A program made the translations under genes and the position numbers. Shown one piece after another: positions 8,997 to 18,062 of a DNA stretch of 38,022 nt; within the stretch, counting starts at the first letter, position 1, and each line of letters opens with the position of its first letter. Source of the DNA: Phycisphaerales bacterium (GTDB taxonomy: Bacteria > Planctomycetota > Phycisphaerae > Phycisphaerales > UBA1924); contig JANQQZ010000115.1 of NCBI GenBank assembly GCA_028284805.1, forward strand, positions 1 to 38,022, written 5' to 3'. The notes beneath the pieces are model-generated. The model did not search any database. It had not been told where the DNA came from and saw only the letters and a list, made by a program, of their open reading frames with translations.

Positions 8997-10391
8997 TTAC
9001 CCCGAGGCGTCCTCACCAGCGGTCACGCCGGCCTCGTTCAGAGTCTTCGCGTGCTCGTTCCACTCGTCCGCGGTCACGTCCTCGACCTTCGCCGAAGCGA
9101 CGATCGCATCAAGCGCCTTCTGCTCCATGATCTGCTGGTAGATCGTGTTGATCTGCCCAGACTTGATCAGGTGGTCACGCAGCGCCTCGGGCCGCTGGTT
9201 CTGACGACGCGCCATCCCAACGATCGCCCCGTTCAATTCGGCCTCGCTCACCGAGACCTCCTTCATCTCGGCGACACGCGACAGGATGAACAGCAGCTTG
9301 AGCTCTCGCACCGCATCCTGCGCCGAGGCCGCACGGAGCCGCGCGATGTTCTCCTCGATCTTCTGGGCGTCCACCCCGCGGTACATCAACTCCGCACGAC
9401 GACGCTCGAGCACGCTCGACGCCTGGCGAGCCGTCAGACGCTTCGGCAACTCGAAGTCCACGTTCTCCAGCAGGTGCTTGGCGACCTGCTGCCGCAACAG
9501 CACGCCGCGATCGCTCTCCAGCTTCTGCTCCATCTGACCACGCAACGCCTCACGCAGCGCGGCCTCGTCCGCCATCCCGACACGCTCGGCAATCACCGAC
9601 GCCTCCGCGGGCAGGATCCGTGCGACAGTCTCGACGACGAACGTGACCACGAGGTCCGCGCCACGCGCCGCCTCGTTCTCGTGGTTCTCGGGGCCCTTGG
9701 TCGACACCGTTACCTCGTCGCCAGGCTTGGGCGAGCCGAGCTGCTTCTTCAGGTCCGAGACCAGCACACCCAGGATCATCCCCTCGTCTTTGTCCTTGGG
9801 CAGCTGCACCACGGCACCCTCGATGTCGTGGATCACGGTCTCGCCGGCCTTCATCACGCCGCGCCCCGTGAGGTAATCGCCTGGCTCGCCGACCTCGCGA
9901 TCCTCGAGCTCGCCCTCGGCCAGGCACAGCTTCTCGACCTCCGCCGAGATCATCTCGTCCGTCACCTCACCGGTCGGACGCTTCAGTGCCAAGCCGTCCA
10001 ACTCAGGAACCTCGAACTCGGGCAGGATCTCGACCTCGATCTCGAACTTCAGCGGTTCGCCATCGACGATCTCCACCAGGTCGAGCTGCTCGGAGAACGG
10101 ATCGCCCACGACCTTGAGCCCGTGCTCCTCAACCGCCTCGGAATATGCGGTCGACACCAGTTGGCCCTTCGCCTCCTCGCGGATGCGATCGCCGAACCGC
10201 TTCTCGACCAGCCCACGCGGGGCGTGCCCCTTGCGGAACCCGGGCAGGGCCACCTCGGTCAGCAACGCATCGAACGACTCGCCCAGCCGCTCCGCGATCG
10301 TGTCCGCCGACACCTCGATCGACAGCGTCCGGCTCGTCGGCCCGTTCTCCTTCACCGTGCTCGTGCTGATCTTCTCGGCAGTCTCGGACAT
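8997..10391 (-). CDS. tig: Trigger factor (ribosome-associated chaperone)
   Basis: 464 residues from ATG 10391, preceded by AAGGG with 8-nt spacing; an in-frame start at 10424 adds 11 residues without support. The ribosome-binding loop GFRKGHAP is at residues 51-58, inside an N-terminal domain ending EKRFGDRIREEA. The long helical C-terminal chaperone domain follows (ESDRGVLLRQQVAKHLLEN to the end). The middle PPIase (FKBP) segment is poorly conserved by eye, so isomerase activity is doubtful. The protein cradles nascent chains at the ribosome exit tunnel. In many bacteria tig is followed by clpP-clpX; here it is followed by a convergent, unrelated gene. A GC-rich inverted repeat (CGCCG/CGGCG, 10432-10445) lies in its leader. 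Confidence 0.93.
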   Translation of the reverse strand: MSETAEKISTSTVKENGPTSRTLSIEVSADTIAERLGESFDALLTEVALPGFRKGHAPRGLVEKRFGDRIREEAKGQLVSTAYSEAVEEHGLKVVGDPFSEQLDLVEIVDGEPLKFEIEVEILPEFEVPELDGLALKRPTGEVTDEMISAEVEKLCLAEGELEDREVGEPGDYLTGRGVMKAGETVIHDIEGAVVQLPKDKDEGMILGVLVSDLKKQLGSPKPGDEVTVSTKGPENHENEAARGADLVVTFVVETVARILPAEASVIAERVGMADEAALREALRGQMEQKLESDRGVLLRQQVAKHLLENVDFELPKRLTARQASSVLERRRAELMYRGVDAQKIEENIARLRAASAQDAVRELKLLFILSRVAEMKEVSVSEAELNGAIVGMARRQNQRPEALRDHLIKSGQINTIYQQIMEQKALDAIVASAKVEDVTADEWNEHAKTLNEAGVTAGEDASG

Positions 10392-10519
10392 CGTCGCAAC
10401 CCTTGCTTCTGCGGGACCTTCCACCCTCCCCCGCCGATCCCGGCGAGGCGAGGGCCAGTCTAGTTCTCTCCCGACCGCAAACCAATGAGCCCGTCAGGAA
10501 TCGCACCCCCATCCGCGGG

Positions 10520-10548
10520 TTGACCCGCACCGGCCGCCCCCGCATCAT
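10520..10548 (+). promoter_or_regulatory. Promoter of tRNA-Leu
   Basis: TTGACC (10520-10525), a 17-nt spacer and CATCAT (10543-10548). The predicted start is about 5 nt before the mature tRNA 5' end. The same -35 hexamer recurs at 20096, 27205 (minus) and 30492. Confidence 0.6.
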
Positions 10549-10559
10549 CACCATCCGAT

Positions 10560-10643
10560 GCCGGAGTGGCGGAATTGGCAGACGCAGCGGATTCAAAATC
10601 CGCCGGGGTAAAACCCGTGGGGGTTCGAGTCCCCCCTCCGGCA
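10560..10643 (+). tRNA. tRNA-Leu (anticodon CAA)
   Basis: The 84-nt sequence folds as a class II tRNA. The acceptor stem is GCCGGAG/CTCCGGC with discriminator A, and the D-arm reads TGGCGGAATTGGCAGACGC. The anticodon stem is GCGGA/TCCGC with loop TTCAAAA, giving anticodon CAA (reads UUG). There is a long variable arm (CGGGGTAAAACCCGTG) and a T-arm GGGGGTTCGAGTCCCCC. CCA is not encoded. Confidence 0.97.
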
Positions 10644-10735
10644 TTCACATGTGTACGTGGGCTCAGATGCCCTTGTAACATGCCCCGGGCGTAGACACCC
10701 CGCCGGGACAGCCCGGCTCAAAAGGAGGTCGGGCG

Positions 10736-11473
10736 ATGAGCGGAGCACGAGACAAAGTCGTAGTCATCACCGGGGCGAGCAGCGGCATCGGCGAGGCCAC
10801 CGCACGCGTGCTCAGCAAAGCCGGGGCAAGCATCGTCGCCGTCGCACGCCGCAAGGACCGGCTCGACCAGCTTGTCTCCGATATCGAAGCCAGCGGCGGT
10901 AAAGCGATCGCAGTCGAAGCCGACGTCACCTCGCTCGACGACATGCAGCGAGCAGCAAACACCGCCAAGGACACATTCGGCAAGCTCGATGTCTGGGTAA
11001 ACAACGCGGGCGTCATGCCCCTCTCACCCGTCGAGATGAACCGCATCGACGAGTGGACCTGGATGGTGGACGTCAACATCAAGGGCGTGCTCAACGGCGT
11101 TGCCGCCGCCCAGCCGCTCATGCGCGAGCGGGGCTCGGGCCACTTCGTCAACGTCAGCTCGGTCGCGGGCCACCTCGTCTTCCCGGGTGCCGCCGTGTAC
11201 TGCGCCACGAAGTTCGCCGTGCGAGCGCTGAGCGAGGGCATCCGCATGGAGTCGGACGGCTCGATCCGCGTCACCAACATCAGCCCCGGGGCGATCAAGA
11301 CCGAGCTCGCCGACCACATCGCCGTCCCAGAGATCAAGGAAGGCGTCAAGCAGTTCACGGACATCGCGATCGACGCCGACGCCATCGCCGAGGCGATCCA
11401 CTACGCGGTCGCCCAGCCCGCCGACGTCGATGTCAACGAGATGATCATCCGCCCGTCCAAACAGCCGCTCTAA
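10736..11473 (+). CDS. SDR-family NAD(P)-dependent oxidoreductase
   Basis: 245 residues, the usual length of a classical short-chain dehydrogenase. The Rossmann motif TGASSGIG is at residues 12-19, NNAG follows in the middle, and the catalytic Tyr155-x3-Lys159 pair sits in VYCATKFAV, with Ser in NVSSVAG. An Arg pair after the second strand (AVARRKDRL) suggests NADP preference. A strong AAAGGAGG lies just before ATG 10736. Closest in pattern to the YdfG/serine 3-dehydrogenase-type SDRs; the substrate cannot be told. The phosphotransferase gene begins 7 nt after its stop, so the two are probably co-transcribed. Confidence 0.92.
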   Translation: MSGARDKVVVITGASSGIGEATARVLSKAGASIVAVARRKDRLDQLVSDIEASGGKAIAVEADVTSLDDMQRAANTAKDTFGKLDVWVNNAGVMPLSPVEMNRIDEWTWMVDVNIKGVLNGVAAAQPLMRERGSGHFVNVSSVAGHLVFPGAAVYCATKFAVRALSEGIRMESDGSIRVTNISPGAIKTELADHIAVPEIKEGVKQFTDIAIDADAIAEAIHYAVAQPADVDVNEMIIRPSKQPL

Positions 11474-11479
11474 GCCTGT

Positions 11480-12370
11480 TTGACGCAGCCAGACGCTCTA
11501 CATACGGACGCCGGACTGGCCCGACAACTGCTCATCGAGCAGTTCCCTGATCTGGCCGATCAAACCATCTCGGCGCAAACCGCTGTCGGCACCGCTCACC
11601 TGCTGCTCCGCCTGGGTGAGTCGCTGGCGCTGCGGTTCCCACTCGGGCCAGACGCCGCGTTGCAGTGCGCCAAAGAGCACCGCTGGCTCAAGACCGTAGC
11701 GACCGGTTTGCCTGTACCCGCCCCGGTACCGCACCGCATGGGCCGCCCGACAAAGCACTACAACGCGCCCTGGTCAGTCGTCCCGTGGTTCGAAGGGCGA
11801 GCCCTCTGGTCCGAACAGAACGCCGACCGCGACGCACTGGCTCACGACATCGGCCGCTTCGTCGCAGCACTGTCGGCCCGCCCCACAGACAACGGGCCTG
11901 CTCCGGGCACCCATAACTTCGGACGCGGGCTCCCACTCCAACAGCGCGACGAACCGACGCGCACCGCGCTGCGACGCGCAACCGATATCATTCCCGTCCG
12001 AGCGCTCGAGCAGATCTGGGACCGCGCACTGGCCGCTACGCCGGCGCCAACCGGAACCTGGATCCACGGCGATCTCCACGGCGGCAATCTCATCATCAAC
12101 GCGGGAAGGCTCGGCGCGGTCATCGACTGGGGCGGTCTTGGAGTCGGCGACCCTGCGTGTGACCTCGCGTTCGCGTGGTACGAACTGGGGGCCAACCAGC
12201 GAGCCGTGTTCCGAGAGCAAACAGGAGCCGATGACGAGGCATGGACGCGCGCCCGCGGCTGGGCTCTGAGTGTCGCCGCGATCCAGCTGCCGTACTACCG
12301 GAATCGAAACCCCGACATGGAACGCCTAGCACGGCGAACACTCGCAGCGGTGTTGGAACCCGACGCGTAG
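11480..12370 (+). CDS. Aminoglycoside phosphotransferase (APH)-family kinase
   Basis: 296 residues from TTG 11480, 7 nt after the SDR stop; no good Shine-Dalgarno, so translation may be coupled. The APH/choline-kinase fold is shown by the catalytic loop HGDLHGGN (Asp198, Asn203) and the Mg-binding DWGGLGVGDPACDLAFAW (Asp216). The N-lobe has a hydrophobic strand pattern (AHLLLRLGESLALRFPL). Family members phosphorylate aminoglycosides, macrolides, homoserine or other small metabolites; most chromosomal ones are not resistance genes. Nothing here indicates drug resistance. Confidence 0.85.
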   Translation: MTQPDALHTDAGLARQLLIEQFPDLADQTISAQTAVGTAHLLLRLGESLALRFPLGPDAALQCAKEHRWLKTVATGLPVPAPVPHRMGRPTKHYNAPWSVVPWFEGRALWSEQNADRDALAHDIGRFVAALSARPTDNGPAPGTHNFGRGLPLQQRDEPTRTALRRATDIIPVRALEQIWDRALAATPAPTGTWIHGDLHGGNLIINAGRLGAVIDWGGLGVGDPACDLAFAWYELGANQRAVFREQTGADDEAWTRARGWALSVAAIQLPYYRNRNPDMERLARRTLAAVLEPDA

Positions 12371-12591
12371 GACTGCGGCAAGCAACGCTCGCTCCCCGAT
12401 CTCGAAGCCACAGCGTGTCATCCGAGGGTCCACGGCCCGCCAGCCGTGTGTCCGAAGCCTGGGGGCACAATCCCGATACCATGACCGCGACCGACGCGGC
12501 AAACACGGAGTGGCCCGGCTCAAGACGCGTTCGGCCAAGGCACCTGATCACTCACACCCAAGGAACACACCAACAACGAACACGAGGTCCC

Positions 12592-13422
12592 ATGATGAAC
12601 CTGCTCGCGTCCACAGCGCTCGCCGCACTCGCACTCACCTATCAGCCAACCGCCCAACAGTCCTATCCCGGCGTCTCACGCCCCGCCGACGTCCGTGAGC
12701 TCGCCTTCGGCGTCCGGGGAACCGTCGCCAACACCCTCGTCGAGCCGGGCGACCGCGTTCAGCCAGGTCAGCTGCTGATCCGCATGGACGACAGTGTCCA
12801 GGCAGCCCAGGTCGAACTCGCCGAGGCACAGGCCGGGGACGACTCGACCATGCAGATCGCAGCGCTGACCGTCCAGTTCCGCAAGGACGAACTCGACATC
12901 ACGCTGAACTCACGCGACCAGGGCGGCGCGAACGATCAGGACGTCCGAGAGGCCCAGTTCGCCTTTGATCGGGCCCAGCTCGACCTCCGAGCCGCCGAGG
13001 CCGACATGCGATCCAGAGAACTCACCCTCCAGCGCGAGACCGCGCGCCTCGACGAGATGCGCATCCTCGCGCCCATCGCGGGCGATGTCGTCGACGCCGC
13101 GAAGCAGGCAGGCGAGACGGTCGACGAGCTCACCACCGTCGTCACCCTCGTCAACATCGATCAGCTGCACATCGACGTCACCGTCCCCCCCGCCCTGGCC
13201 CGGAGGATGAGCGTGGGCGACCCCGCCACGGTCGAATGGCAGGACATCGAAGCCGATCTCGCCCAGGACGCCAGGATCATCTTCATCCCCGCCACCGGAG
13301 ACCCCTCCGTCAGGCAGATCGCGATCCGGGTGGAAGTCCCCAACCCCGATCGCCTGCCCAGCGGCCTCCACGCCCGGGTCAGCTTCCCGAATCAGCTCGC
13401 CCAGGAATCGGAATCCGAGTGA
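12592..13422 (+). CDS. HlyD/RND-type periplasmic adaptor protein
   Basis: 276 residues from ATG 12592; ATG 12595 is as good, since GAGG lies 4 and 7 nt before them. An upstream in-frame ATG at 12481 would bury the signal peptide. Residues 1-23 form a signal peptide. Then comes a biotinyl-lipoyl half-motif (GVRGTVANTLVEPGDRVQPG), an alpha-helical hairpin (about 65-145), the second half-motif (ILAPIAGDVV...AGETVDE) and a beta-barrel domain. Such adaptors link an inner-membrane pump to an outer-membrane channel, but neither is encoded nearby. With the two HlyD-containing fusions downstream, it is the third adaptor in this region. A 175-nt gap with a CTGGCG/CGCCAG stem-loop (13517-13534) separates it from the next gene, so it may be its own transcript. 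Confidence 0.85.
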   Translation: MMNLLASTALAALALTYQPTAQQSYPGVSRPADVRELAFGVRGTVANTLVEPGDRVQPGQLLIRMDDSVQAAQVELAEAQAGDDSTMQIAALTVQFRKDELDITLNSRDQGGANDQDVREAQFAFDRAQLDLRAAEADMRSRELTLQRETARLDEMRILAPIAGDVVDAAKQAGETVDELTTVVTLVNIDQLHIDVTVPPALARRMSVGDPATVEWQDIEADLAQDARIIFIPATGDPSVRQIAIRVEVPNPDRLPSGLHARVSFPNQLAQESESE

Positions 13423-13597
13423 ACCGACCGGCAACCGCCCGCGAATCGACACCACAACCGACAACGGGCTCGCCTCGTCACCCTTCCCGATCTACGCTTC
13501 CTCTCGCCGACCGCCGCTGGCGACAAGCCGCCAGACCAGGCCGACGAACCCGAAGTGGCACCCCGACCTCAATAGAGCACCGAAAGGCGATCTCACC

Positions 13598-13927
13598 ATG
13601 GCCGACCAGCCCCAGCAGCAGCAGGTCCAGCTCCGCATCGACGAGAGCAAGATGACCACCACCTACTCGAACATCATCCGCACCTCCACCACAGGCGACG
13701 AGGTCGTCCTCGACTTCGGCATCAACCTCCCCGTCCAGGGCCCCGAAGGCCAGCCCGCACTCCAGTTCAACGTCGGCTCCCGTGTCGTCATGAACTGGGC
13801 CGCCGCGAAGCGTCACGCCATCAGTCTGGGCCAGGTCATCCGCCAGTACGAAGAACGCAACGGCGAGATCCAGATCCAGCCGCCAGCCCAGCAGGGCCAG
13901 GGCGAAGGCCCCCAGCTCGCCGAGTAA
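13598..13927 (+). CDS. DUF3467 family protein
   Basis: 109 residues with the DUF3467 pattern: a polar N-terminus, then TYSNIIRTSTTGDEVVLDFGIN, a short spacer, and SRVVMNWAAAKRHAISLGQVIRQYEERNG, ending in a Gln/Gly-rich tail. DUF3467 proteins are small, cytoplasmic and of unknown function. An AAAGG lies about 10 nt before ATG 13598. The gene is 33 nt upstream of the GAF-HlyD fusion and probably heads the operon that ends with the SecA-like gene, which makes it a candidate accessory or regulatory subunit. Family recognition is by motif spacing only. Confidence 0.75.
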   Translation: MADQPQQQQVQLRIDESKMTTTYSNIIRTSTTGDEVVLDFGINLPVQGPEGQPALQFNVGSRVVMNWAAAKRHAISLGQVIRQYEERNGEIQIQPPAQQGQGEGPQLAE

Positions 13928-13960
13928 CCCCGGCGGCGCAGCGGAGTCACGCCACAGCGC

Positions 13961-15859
13961 ATGACCACCGAAGAGTCCACCACTCCTAGCCAGACGCCCG
14001 TCGAAACGAGCGACACCCCGCTCGCTACGCGACCGCGCCAACGCAACGCCGAACTCATCGAGTTCCTGTCTGTGCTTGTGCGCTTTCAGTGCCGGCTCCT
14101 CGGCGCCGACACCGGGGCCATCTACCTCGTTCAGAGCGCCTCACGCACGGGCGGCATCGCCGCGTCCGTCAGCGGCACAGCAAGCACCCTCGACGAACCG
14201 CTCTCCAAGCGCATCACCGCCATCGCCGAACGGGCAGTCCAGGACAACGGACGCCCCATCGCCGAGCCCATCGAGATCACAGGCCCCGGGGCGCTCTACG
14301 GCAACGAACCCACCCACCTCGCCCTCGCAGTCCCGCTCCGAGCCGAGGGCAACGTCGAGGGCGCCGCGGTCGTCCTCGCCCCCCGCGCCACGCGAGATCC
14401 AGACGAGGCCCTCGCCAAACTGGGCCTGACGACCAGCCGCTTCGAGGCCCACCTCTGGCGTCGCTCCGCCCTCCAAGAAGCCGAGCAGAAGGTCATCCTG
14501 CGAGAGACGCTGGTCCTGCTCGACCGAGCCCAGCAGGGCACCGACGCCAAGGCCATGTCCTCGCTGATGGCCGACGAGCTCAGAAGGCGATTCGCCTGCA
14601 CACGCGTCTCCATAGGCATGATCAAGGCCGACCGCATCCGCGTCGTTGCGGTCTCGGGCTCCGACGACCTCGACAAGCACGCCCCTGCCGTCGAGGCCCT
14701 CGAAGCCGTCATGGAAGAAACCTCGCTGCAAGACGCCGAGGTCATCTACCCCGCCCCCGACGCGATCGAGAACGACCCCGCCCAGCGCCGCGTCATCAGC
14801 GAGCACGCGCGCCTCTCAGAGGCCTTCGGGCCCTCCTCCATCGTCAGCATCCCGCTCCGCATCGAGGGCGACCTGGTGGGCGTGATCGTCCTCGAGCGCG
14901 ACCAGAACGATCCCTTCCCCGCCGCCTCGCTCCCGCTCGTCCGACTGATCGCCGAGTTCGTGGGCCCGGCCGTCTACACGCGCCGCCTCGCCGACCGCAG
15001 AGCGCCGCAGGTCCTCCGCGACGACTTCCGCGATCTCGGCGCCGCCATCGTCGGCCCGCGCCACACCGCCAAGAAGCTCGTCGCCCTCACGCTGATCGTC
15101 ATCCTCGCGCTCGCCGCAGGCGTGCCGATCCCCTCACGCATCGCCGCGCCGATGGAACTCCACGCCGAGACCTCGCGCGCCATCGTCCCGCCCTTCGCGG
15201 GCTACCTCGCCAAGGCCCACGTCCGCCCGGGCGACCGAGTCGCCGCGGGCGACCTGCTCGTCGAGATGGCAACCGATCAGCTCTCCCTCAGCCTCGCCGA
15301 GGTCAACGCCAACCTCGACACGCTCCGCACCCGACGCGACGACGCCCTCGCCAAGGGAAGACGCTCCGACGCGCGGGCCATCCAGGCCGAGATCGATGAG
15401 GCAAGCGTCTCCGTCCAGCTCATCGAGCGCAGCCTCGCCGAGTCCCAGATCCGCGCCCCCATCGACGGCACCGTTAGCATCGGCGACCTCGAACGACTCG
15501 AAGGTGCCCCCGTCGACGCCACCAAGATTCTCCTCGAGATTGTGGGCGACACCACCATCGCGGTCATCGAAGTCCCCGAGGCCGACGCCGACCGCATGAA
15601 GCAGGGGCAGACGGGCTGGATCACCACCCGAGGCCAGGCCGGACGCCGCATCCCCGTGACCGTCGCGCGGATCAACCCCGTCGCGCAGCTCCGCGAGGGG
15701 CGGAGCGTCTACCTCGTCGAGGCCTCCATCGACCGCGAAAGCCCGCAACTCCGCCCGGGCATGACAGGGTCAGCCCGCCTCCGCGCAGGCTGGTCCACCA
15801 CGCTCTGGGAACTCGCCCGACCCGTCGTCGACGTCGTGCGCCTCCGGCTCTGGTGGTGA
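13961..15859 (+). CDS. GAF-GAF-TM-HlyD fusion protein
   Basis: 632 residues. Residues about 25-170 and 180-345 read as two GAF domains (RFQCRLLGADTGAIYLV; RRFACTRVSIGMI...SIVSIPLRIEGDLVGVIVLER). One membrane segment follows (about 370-390, KKLVALTLIVILALAAGVPI). The remainder is a HlyD adaptor: first lipoyl half FAGYLAKAHVRPGDRVAAGDLL, a coiled-coil hairpin, second half RAPIDGTVSIGDLERLEG, then beta-barrel. This places ligand-sensing GAF domains in the cytoplasm and the adaptor in the periplasm, so a cytoplasmic signal could gate the periplasmic machine. The next gene starts 4 nt after the stop. Ligand and partners are unknown; no histidine kinase or cyclase domain is present. Confidence 0.85.
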   Translation: MTTEESTTPSQTPVETSDTPLATRPRQRNAELIEFLSVLVRFQCRLLGADTGAIYLVQSASRTGGIAASVSGTASTLDEPLSKRITAIAERAVQDNGRPIAEPIEITGPGALYGNEPTHLALAVPLRAEGNVEGAAVVLAPRATRDPDEALAKLGLTTSRFEAHLWRRSALQEAEQKVILRETLVLLDRAQQGTDAKAMSSLMADELRRRFACTRVSIGMIKADRIRVVAVSGSDDLDKHAPAVEALEAVMEETSLQDAEVIYPAPDAIENDPAQRRVISEHARLSEAFGPSSIVSIPLRIEGDLVGVIVLERDQNDPFPAASLPLVRLIAEFVGPAVYTRRLADRRAPQVLRDDFRDLGAAIVGPRHTAKKLVALTLIVILALAAGVPIPSRIAAPMELHAETSRAIVPPFAGYLAKAHVRPGDRVAAGDLLVEMATDQLSLSLAEVNANLDTLRTRRDDALAKGRRSDARAIQAEIDEASVSVQLIERSLAESQIRAPIDGTVSIGDLERLEGAPVDATKILLEIVGDTTIAVIEVPEADADRMKQGQTGWITTRGQAGRRIPVTVARINPVAQLREGRSVYLVEASIDRESPQLRPGMTGSARLRAGWSTTLWELARPVVDVVRLRLWW

Positions 15860-15863
15860 CCCC

Positions 15864-18062
15864 GTGCCCAAGCTCCTCGATCAATCCCACGGCGCCGCGT
15901 CGCAGACCTTCAGCGATCTCTGGTTCCGAGTCGCCGACACCAAACCGAGGCTGAGCCCACACGCACGCTTCATCCGCCAGCGACAAGGCCCAGCGGTCCG
16001 CTATGTCGTCGAAGACCCCGCAGGCGGCGCGTACTACCGCCTCAGCGAGGCCGCACGCTTCTTCGTAGGCATGCTCGACGGCACCCGAACCACCGACGAA
16101 GCCTGGCACGCCTGCCTCGCACAGCTTGGCGACGAGGCCCCCACCCAACGCGAGTGCCTCGACCTGCTCGCCCAGCTCCAGCTCTACGGCCTGCTCGTGG
16201 GCGACCAGCCGCTCGCCCCCGACATGATCGCCGAACGCCAACAGCGGTTCCGGAGCCAACGCCGCAAACGCAGGACCGGCAACTGGCTCTTCTACCACAT
16301 CCCGCTGCTCAACCCCGAGCCCGTCCTCCACCCGCTGCGAGGCATCCTCCGCCTCGCCTGGGGCTGGCCCGGCGCGATCGTCTTCACCGCCCTGTCGCTC
16401 TGGGCCGTCTTCGAGCTGATCGTCAACATCGACCGCATCGGCTCCAGCTTCAACAACGTCCTCGACCCGAGCAACATCATCTGGCTCGCCGCAGCATTTC
16501 TCGCCATCCGATTTCTGCACGAGCTCGGGCACGCTACCGCATGCAAGGCCATGGGCGGACGCTGCACCGAGATCGGCGTCATGCTCATCGCCCTCATCAT
16601 GCCCCTGCCCTACTGCGACGCCAGCAGTTCCTGGCGCTTCCCCGACACCTGGCGCCGCGTCCTCGTCGCCCTGGGCGGCATCTTCATCGAGCTCGCGCTC
16701 GCCGCCGGCGCCACGATCGTCTGGGCCCACGCCGAGCCCGGGCTCACGCGCACACTCGCCTTCAACATCATGATCATCTCCGGCGCCACCACCTTCGTCT
16801 TCAACCTCAACCCGCTCCTGCGCTACGACGGGTACTACATCCTCTCCGACCTCACAGGCACGCCCAACCTCGCAAACAGGGCCAAGGAACTCTGGAAGCA
16901 CCTCGTCCTCACCAAGCTCTTCGGCGTGCTCTCAAGCAAGTCCCCGCCGGTCCGCGACATCGCCGAGGCCCGGTTCCTGCTGACCTACCACGCCCTCGCG
17001 CTCCCCTACCGGCTGACCGTCGTCACCGCGATCCTGATCCTCGTCATGGGGCAGTACCTCTCGCTCGGGATCATCCTCGCGGTCTTCTTCGGGTTCATCT
17101 GGCTCGTTCTCCCGGTGGTCATGTGCGCCTGGTACCTGGCGACCAGCCCGCAACTGCTCGGACGCCGCGCCCGAGCGATCGGCGCCACGCTCGCGATCGT
17201 GGGCCCGCTGGTCGCCGTCTTCCTCTGGCTCCCGCTGCCCGCGTCCGCGCGCGTGCCCGCCGTCGTGGACTGGAGCGATCTGGGCACGCTGCGAGCCGAA
17301 TCTCCGGGCTACCTCCGCGAGGTGCGCATCGCGCCGGGCGAACGGACCAAAGCCGGCGACCTGGTCTTCGTCTTCGACAACCCCACCCTCGTCCGAGACC
17401 GCGACGCCGCCCGCGCCCGCGTCGACCGCGCCGAGGCCGTCCTCGACGCCGCGGCCGCCGACGCCCCCGCCAAGCGGCGCGTCGCAGAGACCCACCTCAG
17501 CCTCGCCCGCGACGAACTCGCCGAACTCGAACGCCAGGTCCGGGCCCTCCGGATCACCGCGCCCACCGAGGGCCGCCTCGTGACGCCGCGATCGACGGGC
17601 CACGAACTCGAGCAGGGCGCGGGGCGCTTCGTCCGCAAGGGAGAGGTCCTCGCCTACGTCCTGCCCGACGCGGGCCCGACACTGCTCGCCGCCGTCACCG
17701 ACGAGATCGCGCCCCGCGTGCTGCAACAACTCGAACCGGGATCGACGCGCGCCAGCGCCCGCCTCCGCGGCACTGCGGGCACCCAGATCGACGCTACCGT
17801 GGCCCGCGTCTGGCCCGCCGGCACCCGCGAGCTCCCCACCACAGCACTCGCCTCTTCGACCGGAGGCGCCATCCTCCAAGACCCCGCCGACCCGCGTCGG
17901 GCGCTCAGCCCCATCACACAGGTCGAGCTCGTCCCAGAGGCAAGCGACACCCTGCTACAGGGCCGACGGGGCCGCGTGCGCATCGAGCTACCCGCCGAAC
18001 CACTGGCACCCAGGCTCGTCCGCCACATCCGAGCCCTCATCGACGCGAGACTGGGGCGATGA
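15864..18062 (+). CDS. PqqD-like / M50 site-2-protease-like / HlyD membrane fusion protein
   Basis: 732 residues from GTG 15864, 4 nt after the preceding stop. Residues about 35-115 resemble a PqqD peptide-chaperone fold (VRYVVEDPAGGAYYRLSEAARFFVGMLDGTRT). A multi-pass M50 core follows: HELGH at 219-223 and NPLLRYDGYY at about 316-325, with Asp322 as third zinc ligand, so the active site looks intact. Several more TM segments (to about 470) lead to a periplasmic HlyD module (PGYLREVRIAPGERTKAGDLV, a coiled-coil hairpin, then LRITAPTEGRLVTP). Similar M50 proteins accompany peptide export or maturation, for example the YydH type; the parallel is inferred. Its stop overlaps the SecA-like start as ATGA. 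Confidence 0.85.
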   Translation: MPKLLDQSHGAASQTFSDLWFRVADTKPRLSPHARFIRQRQGPAVRYVVEDPAGGAYYRLSEAARFFVGMLDGTRTTDEAWHACLAQLGDEAPTQRECLDLLAQLQLYGLLVGDQPLAPDMIAERQQRFRSQRRKRRTGNWLFYHIPLLNPEPVLHPLRGILRLAWGWPGAIVFTALSLWAVFELIVNIDRIGSSFNNVLDPSNIIWLAAAFLAIRFLHELGHATACKAMGGRCTEIGVMLIALIMPLPYCDASSSWRFPDTWRRVLVALGGIFIELALAAGATIVWAHAEPGLTRTLAFNIMIISGATTFVFNLNPLLRYDGYYILSDLTGTPNLANRAKELWKHLVLTKLFGVLSSKSPPVRDIAEARFLLTYHALALPYRLTVVTAILILVMGQYLSLGIILAVFFGFIWLVLPVVMCAWYLATSPQLLGRRARAIGATLAIVGPLVAVFLWLPLPASARVPAVVDWSDLGTLRAESPGYLREVRIAPGERTKAGDLVFVFDNPTLVRDRDAARARVDRAEAVLDAAAADAPAKRRVAETHLSLARDELAELERQVRALRITAPTEGRLVTPRSTGHELEQGAGRFVRKGEVLAYVLPDAGPTLLAAVTDEIAPRVLQQLEPGSTRASARLRGTAGTQIDATVARVWPAGTRELPTTALASSTGGAILQDPADPRRALSPITQVELVPEASDTLLQGRRGRVRIELPAEPLAPRLVRHIRALIDARLGR

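Noticed and set aside
9051-10463. Plus-strand open frame of 470 codons opposite trigger factor
   Set aside because: Leu/Arg/His-rich shadow of an unmistakable trigger factor gene.
11480-12370. Kinase gene as an antibiotic-resistance determinant
   Set aside because: The APH fold is shared by many metabolic kinases; nothing mobile or resistance-specific lies around it.
16154-18058. 635 open codons directly upstream of and in frame with the SecA-like gene
   Set aside because: The translation is Arg/Pro-rich without motifs and lies out of frame over the M50-HlyD gene, whose product has clear domains. It is a high-GC shadow, so no giant fusion is claimed.
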